Shown here piece by piece: positions 34,320-45,560 of a stretch of DNA of 64,000 bases. Made by a program: the position numbers and the translations under genes. How positions within the stretch are numbered: the stretch's first letter is position 1; every line of letters begins with the position of its first letter. The DNA lies in contig CM043966.1 of NCBI GenBank assembly GCA_014529385.2, positions 103,553,087-103,617,086 of the forward strand, read 5' to 3'. Source of the stretch: Adiantum capillus-veneris (Eukaryota; Streptophyta; Polypodiopsida; Polypodiales; Pteridaceae). A model generated the notes under the pieces. The model saw only the letters and a list, made by a program, of their open reading frames with translations, ran no database searches and was not told the DNA's origin.

Positions 34320-37300
34320 GATGTGAAGAGAAAAACTACGACCAAATGCAAGAAAGGTATCAGCACAGAAAATTAATGAGGGAATATTGGGCTACTCAGA
34401 AACGAATGCAACATAATGCAATGGTAAACTTTGTGACGGAAAGCAATACGGGGGGGAGGGATGAAAGAAAGAAACGAAGGATATGTCAATCTATGGCACA
34501 ACACTTTGATACATTAACCGTGGGAATGGATGCAAGTGGTAGGAAGGAAATCTTTGATGAACTTCTTCAACATCCTTGTTTCCTTACTATGTAGAGTATA
34601 TCCACAAAGTTGGAAGCAATTATGTTGAGAAACTTCCGCAACACTTTGAATCATGTGAAGGTCCCAAGATCTTCATACGAGGTTTTTGTGAAGAAATCAG
34701 CAATGTTGATGTTGTTGAATGTTGGAAGCAAGGAGCAAAACACTGACATGAGCATACCGCAAGTTGCCAAGCTTATGGTGATCCACAAAAGAAACTTATA
34801 TTCAGCCAAACATCACTTATATAGTGTCAAGTGAATCCGATGGTTCGTTCCCTGCATCTGTGTGTCATAGAGATGATGCACGGAGAACTCACATCACTCA
34901 AACTGTTAAAGACATATATAGTCTTTCAATTTTGGACAGATGAGATGAGGGTGTCCCCCAACAAGAAAGATGTTTGCAGTAAGAGACTAGCTAGATGTTC
35001 ATATGTAAAGCATCCAATCCACCTTCTTGAAGAGCCTCAGGTAATTTATATATATTTTTAGCACTTTTTATTGGTGCTACAACTCATATTCCTGCTACAA
35101 CATTATGTTTGTATACCACTTTTTATTGGTGCTACAACTCATTACTGCCACAACATTATGTTTCTATACTTCTTTTTATTAGTGCTACAGCTTGTTTTGG
35201 TGCTTTGCACCACTTTCTAGGGGTGCTGCAACATTAAAAAGTGGTGAAACATTACTATACTCGTCTCTAATTGTATTTGAACCACTTCTAAAATTTGATC
35301 AATAGTTCTAAATGTTTTTGAAGCACTTTTACTTGTGTTTCCACACCACTTTTTAGTGTGTTTAAACCAATTTTTAATGTTTTGCAGCAGGTTTTAATGT
35401 TTAAGAAACAGTTTTTACTAGAAATGCACCAACGCTGCACCGTAAACCCTACAAAGTGGTGTTCACCCACTAAAAAGTGGTGTTTACCCAATGCTAACAG
35501 ACGTGTTTTACAAACTCGTAGGGGTGTTACAGGTGCAAACGTTTTTGGTGGTGCACCTCACTTTTTCCAAGTGATGTAGCAGCTTTTAGTCATGGTGCAA
35601 CAGTTATAGTAGTGCTATAGACTTTTTACTGTTGCTGCACGAATGGTGCCCACCACCTTATGATGGTAACCAAAATCATATTAGTGGAGTTTGAACACAT
35701 TTTGTTAGTAAACACTTACAAGTGCTGTCACACCACAATGAAGCGGTGCACACAACACTTACACATATAAAAACCACTTTCACGTGGTGTCTGACCGCAT
35801 TCAAGTGGTGAGAAGCCACTTTCATGTGCTAAGTCACTACGTCAGTCCATCACTCCATGCAAGTGGTGAGGAACCACTCCCAAGTGGTGTGACACCACTT
35901 TCAAGTAGTAACTGAAACCTTGTCATTGCAATTAAGCGGAAAGTTCCTGCTTTCAAGTGGCTAGACACCGCATTCAAGCGACCAGAAAACTCATTAAAGT
36001 GGTGACTGCCCACTTTGAAGTAGTTTCTCACCACTGTCAAGTGGTCATCAAGTGGTGAGACACCACTTTCAAGTGGCTAAACACCGCATTCCAATGACCA
36101 GAATCCGCGTTCAAGTGGTGACTGCCCACTTTGAACTAGTTGCTCACCATTCTCAAGTGTTCATCAAGTGGTGAGATACCACTTTCAAGTGGTAGCTTAA
36201 ACCTTGTCACTGCAATCAAGCGGCAAGCTCCCGCTTTCAAGTGGCCAGACACCGCATTCAAGTGACTAGAATCAGCGTTCAAGTGGTGACTGCCCACTTT
36301 CAAGTAGTTGCTCACTAATTTCAAGTGGTCGTCAAGTGATGAGACACCACTTTCATGTGCTAAGTCACTACGTTAGTCATCATCACTCCATGCAAGTGAT
36401 GAGGCACCACTCCCAAGTGGCGAGACACCACTTTCAAGTGGTAGCTAAAACCTTGTCACTGCAATCAAGCGGCAAGTTCCCGCTTTCAAGTGGCCAGAAA
36501 CCGCATTCAAGTGACCAGAATCCGCGTTCAAGGGGTGACTGCCTACTTTGAGCTAGTTGCTCACCACTCTCAAGTGGTGAGCAAGCACTTTTCACAAGAG
36601 CTCCTCCACTTCCAAGTTGTGTTGGACCACTATCTAGTTTTGATGCTGGTCTGTCGTCTAGTATTTTGTCCCTCCCAGCTACTTTTTAAGTGCTAGATTT
36701 TAATTGGTGACTGGCCACTTTGAACTAGTCGCTCACCACTCTAAAGTATTGTTCATCAAACACTTTTCACAAGAGCTCCTCCACTTTCAAGTTGTGTTGG
36801 ACTACTATCTAGTGCTAATGCTGGCCTAGTATTTTGTCCCTCCCAGCTACTTTTTAAGTGCTAGTTCTGAAATTCCCCAGAACTTTCATGTCCTTACTCA
36901 CCACTTTTTAATCGTTGCCCACCATATTCAAGAAGTGCACACCATTTTTTATTGGTGATTCATCACCGTCAAGTGGTTTGAATTCACTTTTAAGTCGTGG
37001 CAAACCACTTTTTAGTTACACTGAATGCGGTTTCTCACCACTATTAAGTTGTCCTCACACAACCTCTTAATATTCTACCTTTTTGTATGGTTATTAGTTT
37101 CTACACTAATTTGTATTTGTGGTGCATTATTTTCACAGTCAAAACAATACTACTGAATGTATCATTACTAGTTTTTAGTGGTGCACACCAATTTTTAGTG
37201 ATATAGAATCACTTTTTAATGTTTTGAAACAATTTAACCAGTTTTGAATGCTAAGTTTATTTTTAACATTTGTATACATGTATATTGTAGGTGGAGCTTT

Positions 37301-39041
37301 ATTTAAGATTCAAGACAAAGTATGCAGATATTCAGATTTTGCAACGTTGCTTCGAGTCTATGAAACCGTTCTTTGTCCGAAAATTGAGGGATCGCTACAC
37401 CTGCTGTTGTATTGTGCATGTACAAATGATTTTACTTAAAGAGGCAGTAAATCACATGCGGACTCGAAGTTTTGATCTTCATGGTTCTTGTTGCATGTGC
37501 AGCTGCCCTATATGCCTTCATCATGATGAACTTGTCAACCATGGATGTCTTGCATACAAAAATTCAAGTATGAGTACCACTTCACTGTTGGAGTCTATAC
37601 TCTGCCCTATACTTGTAGAACATAGTTTCCATAGCTACCAATGCTTAATGGGAACATGTAATGCATGCGGTGTAGGTAATTTTCAGATCTATCCAAGAGA
37701 AGAAGTTGAGCAAAGTAAGAAAGTAACTGTAAAGCTTTTTGAAAAAATAGTGGGTGCTACTGAATTAAAAAATGAAGCTAGAAAGAGCACTGCGAAAGAC
37801 ATTGTCCACAAGAAAATGCTGCCTAGAGAACTTTTGGGAGTGTACCAAGACCACTTGAAGAAGTATGTCACTCACAATTTTATATTTAGGTGGCAAGAAA
37901 AATGAGATCCAGTCAATGCATTAGTACACTAAGCAGGTCACTATCTTTGTCTTGATTACTTATTTCCACATCGCATCAGGTGCAATAAAGAAGACCATGC
38001 ACTTTTTCGTCTCAGATGATAAACAACATGACACATTATTTGTGCAGCATGCTCAATGGTTGAGAGATCAAGGGCTAAGCTTTAAAAAACATTGGGTTTG
38101 ATCAAATGACGCAGCTTCACAATTTAAAGCAAAGCGACCGTTTTACTTTGTTGCTAGATATTGGAGCCTTACTGGCATGGAAATGAATTGGAATTTTTTT
38201 TGCTCAGGAAATGGAAAGGGGGAACATGATGGGGCTGGGGCTGTCATTAAAAGGTCTCTAAATCATGAGAAATTGAAGAAAAATAGCGTGCGGTTGACTT
38301 GTGCAGTTGAAGTTGTCTCTTTTTTGAGAATGCATCTCAGTACTGGAGCAACTGTTCTATATGACAAGAAAAAGAGGGAGGTCAGTAGGGTGTTCTAGGA
38401 GGTCAAGCTAGGCGATGTTCAACAATCCCATCAATGGAAATGAAAACATTGAAGGACTCAAGAGCAATGCACTATGTGAATGGGTATTCCGAGAACAACA
38501 CTTGTGCATTGCGATCAAAATGGTTGTCATGCTTTTGTTTTCCTTACAGGCTTGGCCATTGGAGAAGGTGTATGAACAGATCACATGTGGAGATGTGGCA
38601 ATATCACATTTTGGAGCCACTTGCTAATGATTCCCAGTCATATGGAGACTCAAACGATGAGGAGTTCCATGGTGCCACTGATGCAAGTCATTATGACTCC
38701 TTAAGCGATGCTCTCACACCTGGAGACAATTTTGTTGTCACTTCTGAAGAGAATAATGAGGAGGATGTTGACTTCTACATTTTAACGAGCAAATTGATAC
38801 ATGGGGCAACAAGATAGAGAAGCATACTTATATGGTCACGGGCCATTGGTATAAATCCCTACAAGAAAACTTGTATGAGCTGTGGGATAACAAGCCATTC
38901 GTTTTCATATATTCCCACTTGATAAGGGAAATAAAGTCCCCTATGGAGCATGTAGTGCTCGATGGCATAGGAGAAGTGTTCGAAATTTCCAATGAAAACC
39001 ATGAGGCAATATACAATAGCATGCCCTTTGAATTGTAAATC
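34320..39041 (+). pseudogene. Transposase-like protein with SQFK and GKG-DGxG motifs (broken)
   Basis: Exon-like parts: 34346-35040 and 37291-39041, with an intron 35041-37290 (CCTCAG/GTAATT to ATTGTAG/GTGGAG, phase 0, frame kept). The first part ends with VSPNKKDVCSKRL and HPIHLLEEPQ. The second holds a Cys-rich cluster (CCMCSCPICLHHDELVNHGC, about 37487-37550) and CLMGTCNACGVGNF (near 37640). Then come SNDAASQFKAKRPFYFVARY (about 38105-38160), MNWNFFCSGNGKGEHDGAGA and a KR pair (about 38184-38255), and a C-terminal FVFIYSHLI segment (38900-38930). The S-D-x2-S-Q-F-K and W-x-F-F-x-S-G-x-G-K-G-x2-D-G-x-G-x3-K-R motifs are shared by a widespread, poorly described plant and animal family that I take to be RNase H-fold transposase-like. 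Breaks: stops near 34592, 37903, 38097 and 38397, and shifts near 34835, 38430 and 38820. The usual segment between 37900 and 37990 looks lost. Confidence 0.68.
35041..37290. repeat. Intron filled with palindromic CCACTTT-AAGTGG repeats
   Basis: Dozens of CACCACTTT and AAGTGGTG units occur in both orientations. From 35880 to 36560 they form a higher-order array: the phrase ACCTTGTCA(C/T)TGCAA recurs near 35915, 36205 and 36452, each followed by CCGCATTCAAG and GTTCAAG(T/G)GGTGACTGCC. A further tandem duplication, period about 173, covers 36557-36870 (both units contain TTTGTCCCTCCCAGCTACTT). The GT-AG borders and frame continuity across the segment make it an intron. Confidence 0.75.
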
Positions 39042-39532
39042 AAATCTGATTTTATATCATCTAGTGAAAGATTGAACAAGATGGAATTGGTGTAAATGTA
39101 CAATGGAATTGACATGTTGGTTTTTGAGAATGCTTCACCAGTCCCCCCTCCCCCCCCAAACATCACCACTAAAAAGTGTTGCAGTTCCAAAAAACTCAAT
39201 AAAAATTTACCACTCTTTAGTGGTGCTAAAGTGGTTTAGCACCACTAAAAAGTGGTTAAGAATGCTTCACCACTCCCCCCAAACATCACCATTAAATGGT
39301 GTTGCAGTTCCAAAAAACTGTTCCAATAACACAATAAAAATTTAACCACGTTTTTGGGGTTTAGCACCACTAAAAAGTGGTCCCGAGACATTCAGAAGTG
39401 TAGAGACATGTATAGTGCATAGACATGTAAAGTGCCAAAACTTTTGTATATTACAACAATTATCCAGAAACGTCTACATATCCACCAAGAATGTACAATA
39501 TATAACGTTTCTTAAATTACAGATGTACAATC
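39042..39532. repeat. Spacer between convergent genes with AAAAAGTGGT palindromes
   Basis: Two related ~100-base units (39125-39200 and 39258-39335, each with CATCACCA and TTGCAGTTCCAAAAAACT) and several CACCACTAAAAAGTGGT palindromes. This is where the plus-strand and minus-strand genes meet tail to tail. Confidence 0.7.
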
Positions 39533-40498
39533 TCATTCATCTCCATTTATAACAAAGTGCTCAACGACTAGACTCGAAAGTTCATCTTTGGGATTGTTGA
39601 TGGGGTTTGCCTTTGTATACTCCAAAGAATTGGGGGTTAGTGCCCATCTACACAACCATGGCAACAGTGTGCGCGTGAGGTAATCAGGGTCTTTGTTTTC
39701 ATCAAGAGGATCAAAGGTGGGTGGACATATACAGTTGTCCCAGACATTGCGCATATTTTTATATCTGGAGTCATCTACCAGAAATGTCCGAGAGGAGTCA
39801 TATTCTGGAAACTTGTTCCAGACATGGTAAAGGGGCTTGAAAGACACAGGTTCACCTGCAAGGTCTCTTGGAGCTCCAGCAATCTCTTCAAAATACGACC
39901 ACTTCTCACATTGCCAGTTTTAGAAGAGATCCCTAAAGTAATAAGTCCTATGTTCCCATATGTCTGGCCAACATGTACTGAGGATTAGCTCAATGTTAGC
40001 ATCAATACAAGTGCTCCAAATCATTGCATCCCAAACAAATTGCTCAACATCTCTATGGTAGTCGATCCACAACTTCTCGTCCACTCTTTTTAGTTTAACT
40101 CTATTGGAAGCTAGACGTGGAGGGTGTTTAAGTTGTCCAATCTTTGGATCACGTTTGCTTACATCTCGTTTCACAAATACTCCATCGAGATCAAGGACGA
40201 TGAGCTTTTTGATCTTGCAGAAATTCGAAACAAGATATCCCCATCCAGGGCAGTTTGGCGAAATCTCCTCAATTTCGGGGCAAACTGCTGGTTCCTGGTC
40301 TTCCTCTACTTTATCTGGTGTTACATTTGCATCCTGCTCTGCATCCTGCTTAGCGGCTATGTCTTCAACCTTCTCATCTGGTTCTTGAACATCTCCAATC
40401 CAGCTAAGTACCATGCCTTAAAAACCTCAATCAGACTAACATATTAACCTTTTCAAAATACACTTGAAAAGTATACCTTCGAGGCTATTGATTTCCAT
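39533..40498 (-). pseudogene. FCP1-like HAD phosphatase domain protein (one stop)
   Basis: HAD-superfamily phosphatases of the FCP1/SCP type remove phosphate from proteins such as RNA polymerase II tails. A short first exon (ATG 40498 to 40477, ending CTCGAAG/GTATAC) splices in frame to 40416 (TTTTAAG/GCATGG). An acidic stretch (40230-40400, VEDIAAKQDAEQDANV) leads into LIVLDLDGVFVKRD (near 40160-40205), HAD motif I with D-x-D. ELILSTCWPDIWEHRTYYF (near 39940-40000) fits motif II. NKFPEYDSSRTFLVDDSRY (near 39765-39820) gives the Lys and the D-D of motifs III/IV. About 300 residues in all. One in-frame TAA (near 39918) lies between motifs II and III; otherwise the frame is open to 39533. All catalytic acids are present. 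An extra 5' exon is possible, because CTCCAG precedes 40541. Confidence 0.72.
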
Positions 40499-41879
40499 TT
40501 CATTAATTTCCTGAACTTCTATGGCAACAACAGTCCACTTGGCAAGAGATACTGGAGAAAAAATAAGCTCTACTTAAAGATGCTCATGATGATGTCGGAA
40601 AGAACAATACAAGTACAATAAATAGACAGTTAATGAACAATATGAGTACAATAAATAGACAATCAATGAGCAATAAACAACTAGTGAACAAAAAATAAAG
40701 CCGTCGTTTCATTATCATCAAAATGAGGGTACAAAGCACAAAAGGTTAATAGAGGCTACAAAAGTTTCTTGCGGGACTTTGGTTTGGGAGGTTTAAGGTT
40801 GGGTGCTTGGAGGTTTGTCTTTTTCCGAGCAGATGAAGGCTCCTTGGATTTTTTACCTCCTGAAGTAGGATCTGGAGGCTCGGATGCAACCTTAGCTTTT
40901 TTCTTTGGTGTGGCGCGCTCTTCAGTGTTGCTACTCTTTTTCCTATGCCCCAAAATATCTGCACAAACATCTGAAATGTAAAGATCCGCGTCCTCATCAT
41001 ACAAGTTCACTCTTGTATCCTTTTCAATTGGCTTCTCAGATGATTTTTCAGCATCCTCTATGTCCTTGTTCATTGCAGGTTCTGGCTTCAGAGGTACCTC
41101 GGCTGACTCCTTGGATGCGTCACCTTCAGCTCCCACTACATCTGCTCTTTTTTCAGCCCTTTTTTCTACCTTTTGTTGGTCCAGAGTGTCTTCACTTGCT
41201 TTTTTCTGGGATGCATTCTTATCCCCGCACCCACCACACATGCTATCAATATTGGGCTTGCGTGATGACCCAGCTTGGGAGTGTGCTACATAAAAGACTA
41301 TGTAATAATACTCAATATTAAGTTATGTGAACATTCAAAGAGAAGAATGTTCCACAAAATATTACCAATTCCATCACCAGGAGATCCAAAGATGCCTTCC
41401 ATTGGATCTTTCCCTACATGGAGAAAAGAAAAAAAATGGTCAAGAAATGAATCTACAATCAGCTTCATATCATAAGGTATAAAAACATCGATTACCTGTA
41501 CCAACATGCTCATGCATGTTTTCCTCTCCAGGTGCCAGCAGCTTCAAAGAATCTTTTAAAGGTTCCTCACATCCATGAAATAGACACTCACCACCAGCAG
41601 ACTTACAGGCAGTTACAAAACAAAGTGGGTGATACGGATGTTGACACCGGAGCATGTAGACACCGGTAACAACAGTCTGCATGATAGACATCCCACAAGC
41701 AACACAATCACCTAACTGCACACAGCTATTTTCCGATCCCAAATGATCAGGCGGCCTGATAGGAAGGATAGGCATTCTTGACTTGAACAAATTAATAATC
41801 GTTTCCACAAATCAAAGATGCCCTGTCACCACTTCTACTTCCCATAACAAAGTTTCATGCTGACCCTGTAAAAAAATAG

Positions 41880-42080
41880 CATTGCGTACTTTATAAAACA
41901 GTATGAGTGTTTGTGCATTACTTTAAAGAGTCTTCATCACTTTATGTGGTACCACTTAAGAGTGTTATATAAACACATTTAAGTGGTCTTTTACCATATA
42001 AAATGGTCTCTAACCATTTTTTCTAATTAGAGTTTAACAACTTTTAAGTAATATCAACTACTACTAGGTGAATCAATCAA
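41880..42080. repeat. Intron with CCACTTAAG-type repeats
   Basis: Short intron of the RING-like gene (GTATGTAAGC at 42090 to TTTTTTTACAG at 41866) carrying ACCACTTAAGAGT and similar units, as in the other introns of this block. Confidence 0.6.
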
Positions 42081-43139
42081 GCTTACATACCTGTAACTGT
42101 GCTGCCTCTTCACCTAGGTTCTCGAGATTGTGCACTTCAATATCAAGTCCCATGTCTTTGAGAGCCTCCTTTCTGATTTGAATCAAGGTCTCAAGCTTTG
42201 CCATTGCTTCCTCGTTTGGTACATGTCCAGCCTTAGAGTTCCTCCATATCCTTGTTCAGTCTCTCTATGATCTTGGTGGTGCCTCGCATCAAACCAACCT
42301 GCTCATCTCTCTTTGTCTTTGATTGATCTAAAGCAATTTATATTGCTTCGAGACATTGATGCTTCTCTTTTAACGTTTCAGTAGCATTAGCCTTCATGTT
42401 AGAAATAGCTGCTACATTAGTCGTTGACACAGAAAATGTAGTCGAGGAAACATTTGACATTCCAAATGTTCCCATCGAGCCAAAGGCCGGTTTCTTTAGA
42501 AATTCCTCCTTAGCCTGCTCTGAAAATTGATGTCCACCTGAGTATCTCTACCAGTCAAAGCCTGTGCTAGTACTGTCAGTGTAAATAGGTATATTTTCTG
42601 CATTAAATTTCCACTCGCTTGCAAGACATGGACCGTTTGTGGACCTCCATTTCTCCAATTTCTTATTTAAAGTTTTCTGTTGGCGTAAAATTTTAATAAC
42701 ACCTTCAGCATACACAGCCCATGCAACTAAACCTTCAGAATCTTCAGCGTCCTTGCACTTCTTCCACGTAAATCCATGTGCAGAATGCATGCCTACCTCG
42801 TTGTTTTGGGGAGCTCCTTGATATACTTTGTGGTATAGCAGGAGACATTCTTCATACATTTCAGGCCTCAGCCCCTTTAAATGCATCTTCTCCTTTTGGT
42901 GGCGCTTGTAAATCCATACCCTAAGCCACTCCTCATCTGAGAAATCATCATCACATAGGAGCTTCAGATCTTGGCCAACGAAGCATAGCCCATATTCGGT
43001 ATGAAAATCTTCCTTGGTGAAGAAAAAATTTGTTTGAGTGGGTAAGGCCACTCGTGGTATTGTCCACCTCCTTGTTGTAAAAACATATATGAATGCCTGT
43101 TAGTATGTAATGAGCCATAATTAAACTTGTTTTATCAAC

Positions 43140-44250
43140 AATCAAAAGTGGTTGAAATGATTTCTGCACCATTCTCAGTGGTACTGCAAAATTTTTAGGT
43201 GGTGGTGTACCACTAAATGGTTCTCAACCACTTAAAACTGGTTAGGTAACACTAAAAAGTCCTGCTACACCACTATTTATTGGTGATACATCACCTTTTG
43301 GTGTCTCTTCACCACTTTAAAGTGGTGCTCCAGCACATAAAAGTGGGCTAAACCACTGTTCAGTTGTGCTACACCGATGTGAATTGTTGTACTCAACTTA
43401 AAACTGGTTCTACACTCCTAAAAAGTGGTGCTACACCAATAGAATGTGGTATCTCCTTGTAAATCTTCATCACTTAAAAGCACTTAACCACCACTTTTAG
43501 CAAAGATGCATAACTAAAGATTATTGCACTTTTGTAAAGCATCACTAAAAAGTGGTTCTACAGCACTGAAAGTCGTTGACCATCACGCACCACCACTTAA
43601 ATGTGATTTGAACCACAAAAAGTGGTGAACACCACTTTATTGGTGTTTACCACTTTATACCAAATAACGTTCAGGTTAAGAAGCACCACTTTTGAGTGGT
43701 TCTACACACTTTTAAGGTACCGAATAACGTTCTAGTTAAGAAGCACCACTTTATAGTTGTGTTCACCACTTTATAGTGATGTTGACCACTTTATAGTGGT
43801 CTTCACCACTATAAAGTGGTGCTTCTTAACTAGAATGTTATTCGGTACCTTAAAAGTGTGTAGAACCACTAAAAAGTGGTGCACGATCGTGATGCTTCAC
43901 TTAAAAGTGATGCTCCACCACAAAATAGTTAGGGTTTTCCACTGGAAAGTGATGCACCCATTGTATCGCCAGTTTTTACTAGAGCCTTACCTCTTTTTAG
44001 TGGTGCTTCCCAACACTTTAAAGTGGTCCAATATCACTTTTAAGAGATGGTGCACCATATCAGCATAACTATGTAGTGATGCAACCATGGTTTCTGCCCA
44101 ACTTTAAACGGTGTTGCAGATGCACCACTTCAACGCAGCCTATCAGTGGTGCTGTACCCATAAAAAATGGGGTTCACCCACTTGATATTTACTAGTGGTG
44201 TGCACACTATTTTTTCCTACTAAAGCAACACTTTAATTGAATCCATAGGG
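43140..44250. repeat. Intron filled with palindromic CCACTTT-AAGTGG repeats
   Basis: First intron of the RING-like gene. It is the second dense field of CACCACTTTNNAGTGGTG units in both orientations, including a long hairpin at 43683-43882 and a 59-base tandem repeat (AATAACGTTC(A/T)(G)GTTAAGAAG at 43663 and 43722). Confidence 0.75.
43683..43882. repeat. Perfect-looking long hairpin inside the intron
   Basis: GCACCACTTTTGAGTGGTTC at the left and its near-exact reverse complement ending at 43882 enclose GTACCGAATAACGTTCTAG / CTAGAATGTTATTCGGTAC. Arms are about 80-90 bases; the centre is three CACCACTTTATAGTG-like units. Confidence 0.85.
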
Positions 44251-44760
44251 GAATTACCTGCATACAACCTGCTGAACATTTTGCTTCTTAGGTGTACCCT
44301 TGGGGGACTCGGAAGTTCTTTTTGTAGCATGCATGTGCAAAAAATTCAGAAATTTTACAAGACATAAAACCAATTTTAGAAATGCATGCATGATGCATCT
44401 AACTTGTTTTGATAGGCGACTCTTGCGTAGAGATCTTTCCCTTCCTAGGTGTACCCTTGTCAGATTCTGAAGGTCCTTTTGTAGCCTAGTTCTTCATCCT
44501 GAAAAAATCACAAATGCCACATAGACACAACATCAATAGTTAAATGCATTCATGCTTGAACCTGCATGATGCATTCGTATAAGCATGCACACACAGTTGA
44601 TCAAATCTGCATTCATGCTTTAAACTGGATGATGCATTTTTATAAATCATTCACAAGGGTGATCAATTAGATGTGCACAATGCATATACATCCCAGAAAT
44701 AAATTCTAAACTCACACATGCATCATTAATAGTTACAATCCACGATCATCTTGCCACACT

Positions 44761-44882
44761 TTTTTTTTTTTTTTTTGCAATACCCTCCCCAACAGAGGGC
44801 AGACCATATCGCCAGGGGTGGAACCTGGGACCTTACGAACCCACCCATTCACTTTAACCACTAGGCCAAGCCCCCTTTGGTT
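44761..44882 (-). mobile_element. tRNA-derived SINE with 12-bp target duplication
   Basis: On the minus strand it begins AACCAAAGGGGGCTTGGC, has an A-box-like TAGTGGTTAAAGTG and a B-box-like GGTTCCACCCC, and ends GGGTATTGC with a 16-base A tail (T run 44761-44776). ATCTTGCCACAC flanks both sides (44749-44760 and 44883-44894). This is a standard plant Pol III SINE, similar in layout to the Au-type SINEs. Confidence 0.88.
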
Positions 44883-44894
44883 ATCTTGCCACAC

Positions 44895-45560
44895 ATTCAG
44901 AGACAAGCATACAACGCTTCTACATCTGCATGAAGCATGTTAAAACATAGATCAATGCTACCTGGAAATGCTACCTAGGAAAACCAACCACATTCAAATT
45001 TAACCAACATTCGAGATAGAATGATTCAAGCTACATGATGCCACATACCTGTTGGTTGCTGCTACAGGGGATTTTTATCGAAGTTGATGACCAGCCCATC
45101 AAAAAGTACTCCTCTTGAATTTTCTTGCTATTGTTGTGATGTTGTTGGTTGTTGCTTCGGCTAGCAGAGAAACGCAAAGGAGGGAGGAAAGAGGGAATCA
45201 AAAACCTAAATGGCGTGGACAAGACAGAGAGAGGGGGGAGGAACGAGCGAGACAGAGAGGGAGGGACGAGACTCGAGAGAATATTTGCAGTAAGTGCTTG
45301 AAAGTACCTTGAGGTGATCATTAACCACTTAGTACACGTCAAATTTTAACCCTTTTTTTTCCATAAATTTTGAATTTAATCCCACTGTTTTAAATTCCTA
45401 AACCACCCATTTTCTCAACCCCAAAAACCATATACTATATAGTGGCAAAAGCGGTCCACCTATACATGCTTTCACCCTTGTACATGATCTGAGTATATCA
45501 ACAATCCTCCTCATGTTATGGTCTCTTTAAGACCTTGAAGATTACAAAACATGTGATGTA
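44895..45560. other. Edge of the palindrome-rich block; no gene
   Basis: Possible promoter and 5' leader side of the RING-like gene. A minus-strand frame (45031-45342) is Ser/Leu/Pro-rich and not convincing. A purine-rich GAGAGAGG-type stretch lies at 45170-45290. I could not find a terminal inverted repeat with 34.1 kb. Confidence 0.5.

Larger units (their letters stand above)
40756..44334 (-). pseudogene. Five-exon gene with RING-like zinc cluster and Lys-rich tail
   Basis: I do not recognise the whole protein. Exons inferred from splice sites and phase: 44334-44258 (ATG, MHATKRTSESPKGTPKKQNV; donor CAG/GTAATT), 43070-42091 (donor CAG/GTATGT), 41865-41496, 41413-41366 and 41285-40756 (TAG). 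All junctions keep the frame. Exon 2 starts WTIPRVALPTQTNFFF and includes LKLLCDDDFSDEEWLRVWIY. Exon 3 holds CVACG, then LRCQHPYHPLCF and CKSAGGECLFHGC, a RING/PHD-like spacing. Exon 5 has CGGCGDKN followed by a Lys/Glu/Pro-rich tail with probable nuclear signals (TPKKKAKVAS, KPKSRKKLL). Total about 667 residues. Breaks: stops near 42544 and 42340 and a frameshift near 42240 in exon 2, and a stop near 41815 in exon 3. A possible earlier exon (GTPRKGKIS) lies at 44410-44490. Confidence 0.6.

Noticed and set aside
35041-37290. Possible CRISPR-like array
   Set aside because: Repeats are palindromic, uneven in spacing and in both orientations, within a plant intron; there are no unique spacers of constant length and no cas genes.
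40104-40447. Plus-strand frames over the HAD gene
   Set aside because: The minus strand carries recognisable HAD motifs and splice sites; the plus-strand frames are shadows.
44761-44882. Possible tRNA gene
   Set aside because: Box A and B sequences are present, but there is no cloverleaf, and an A tail and target duplication show a SINE.
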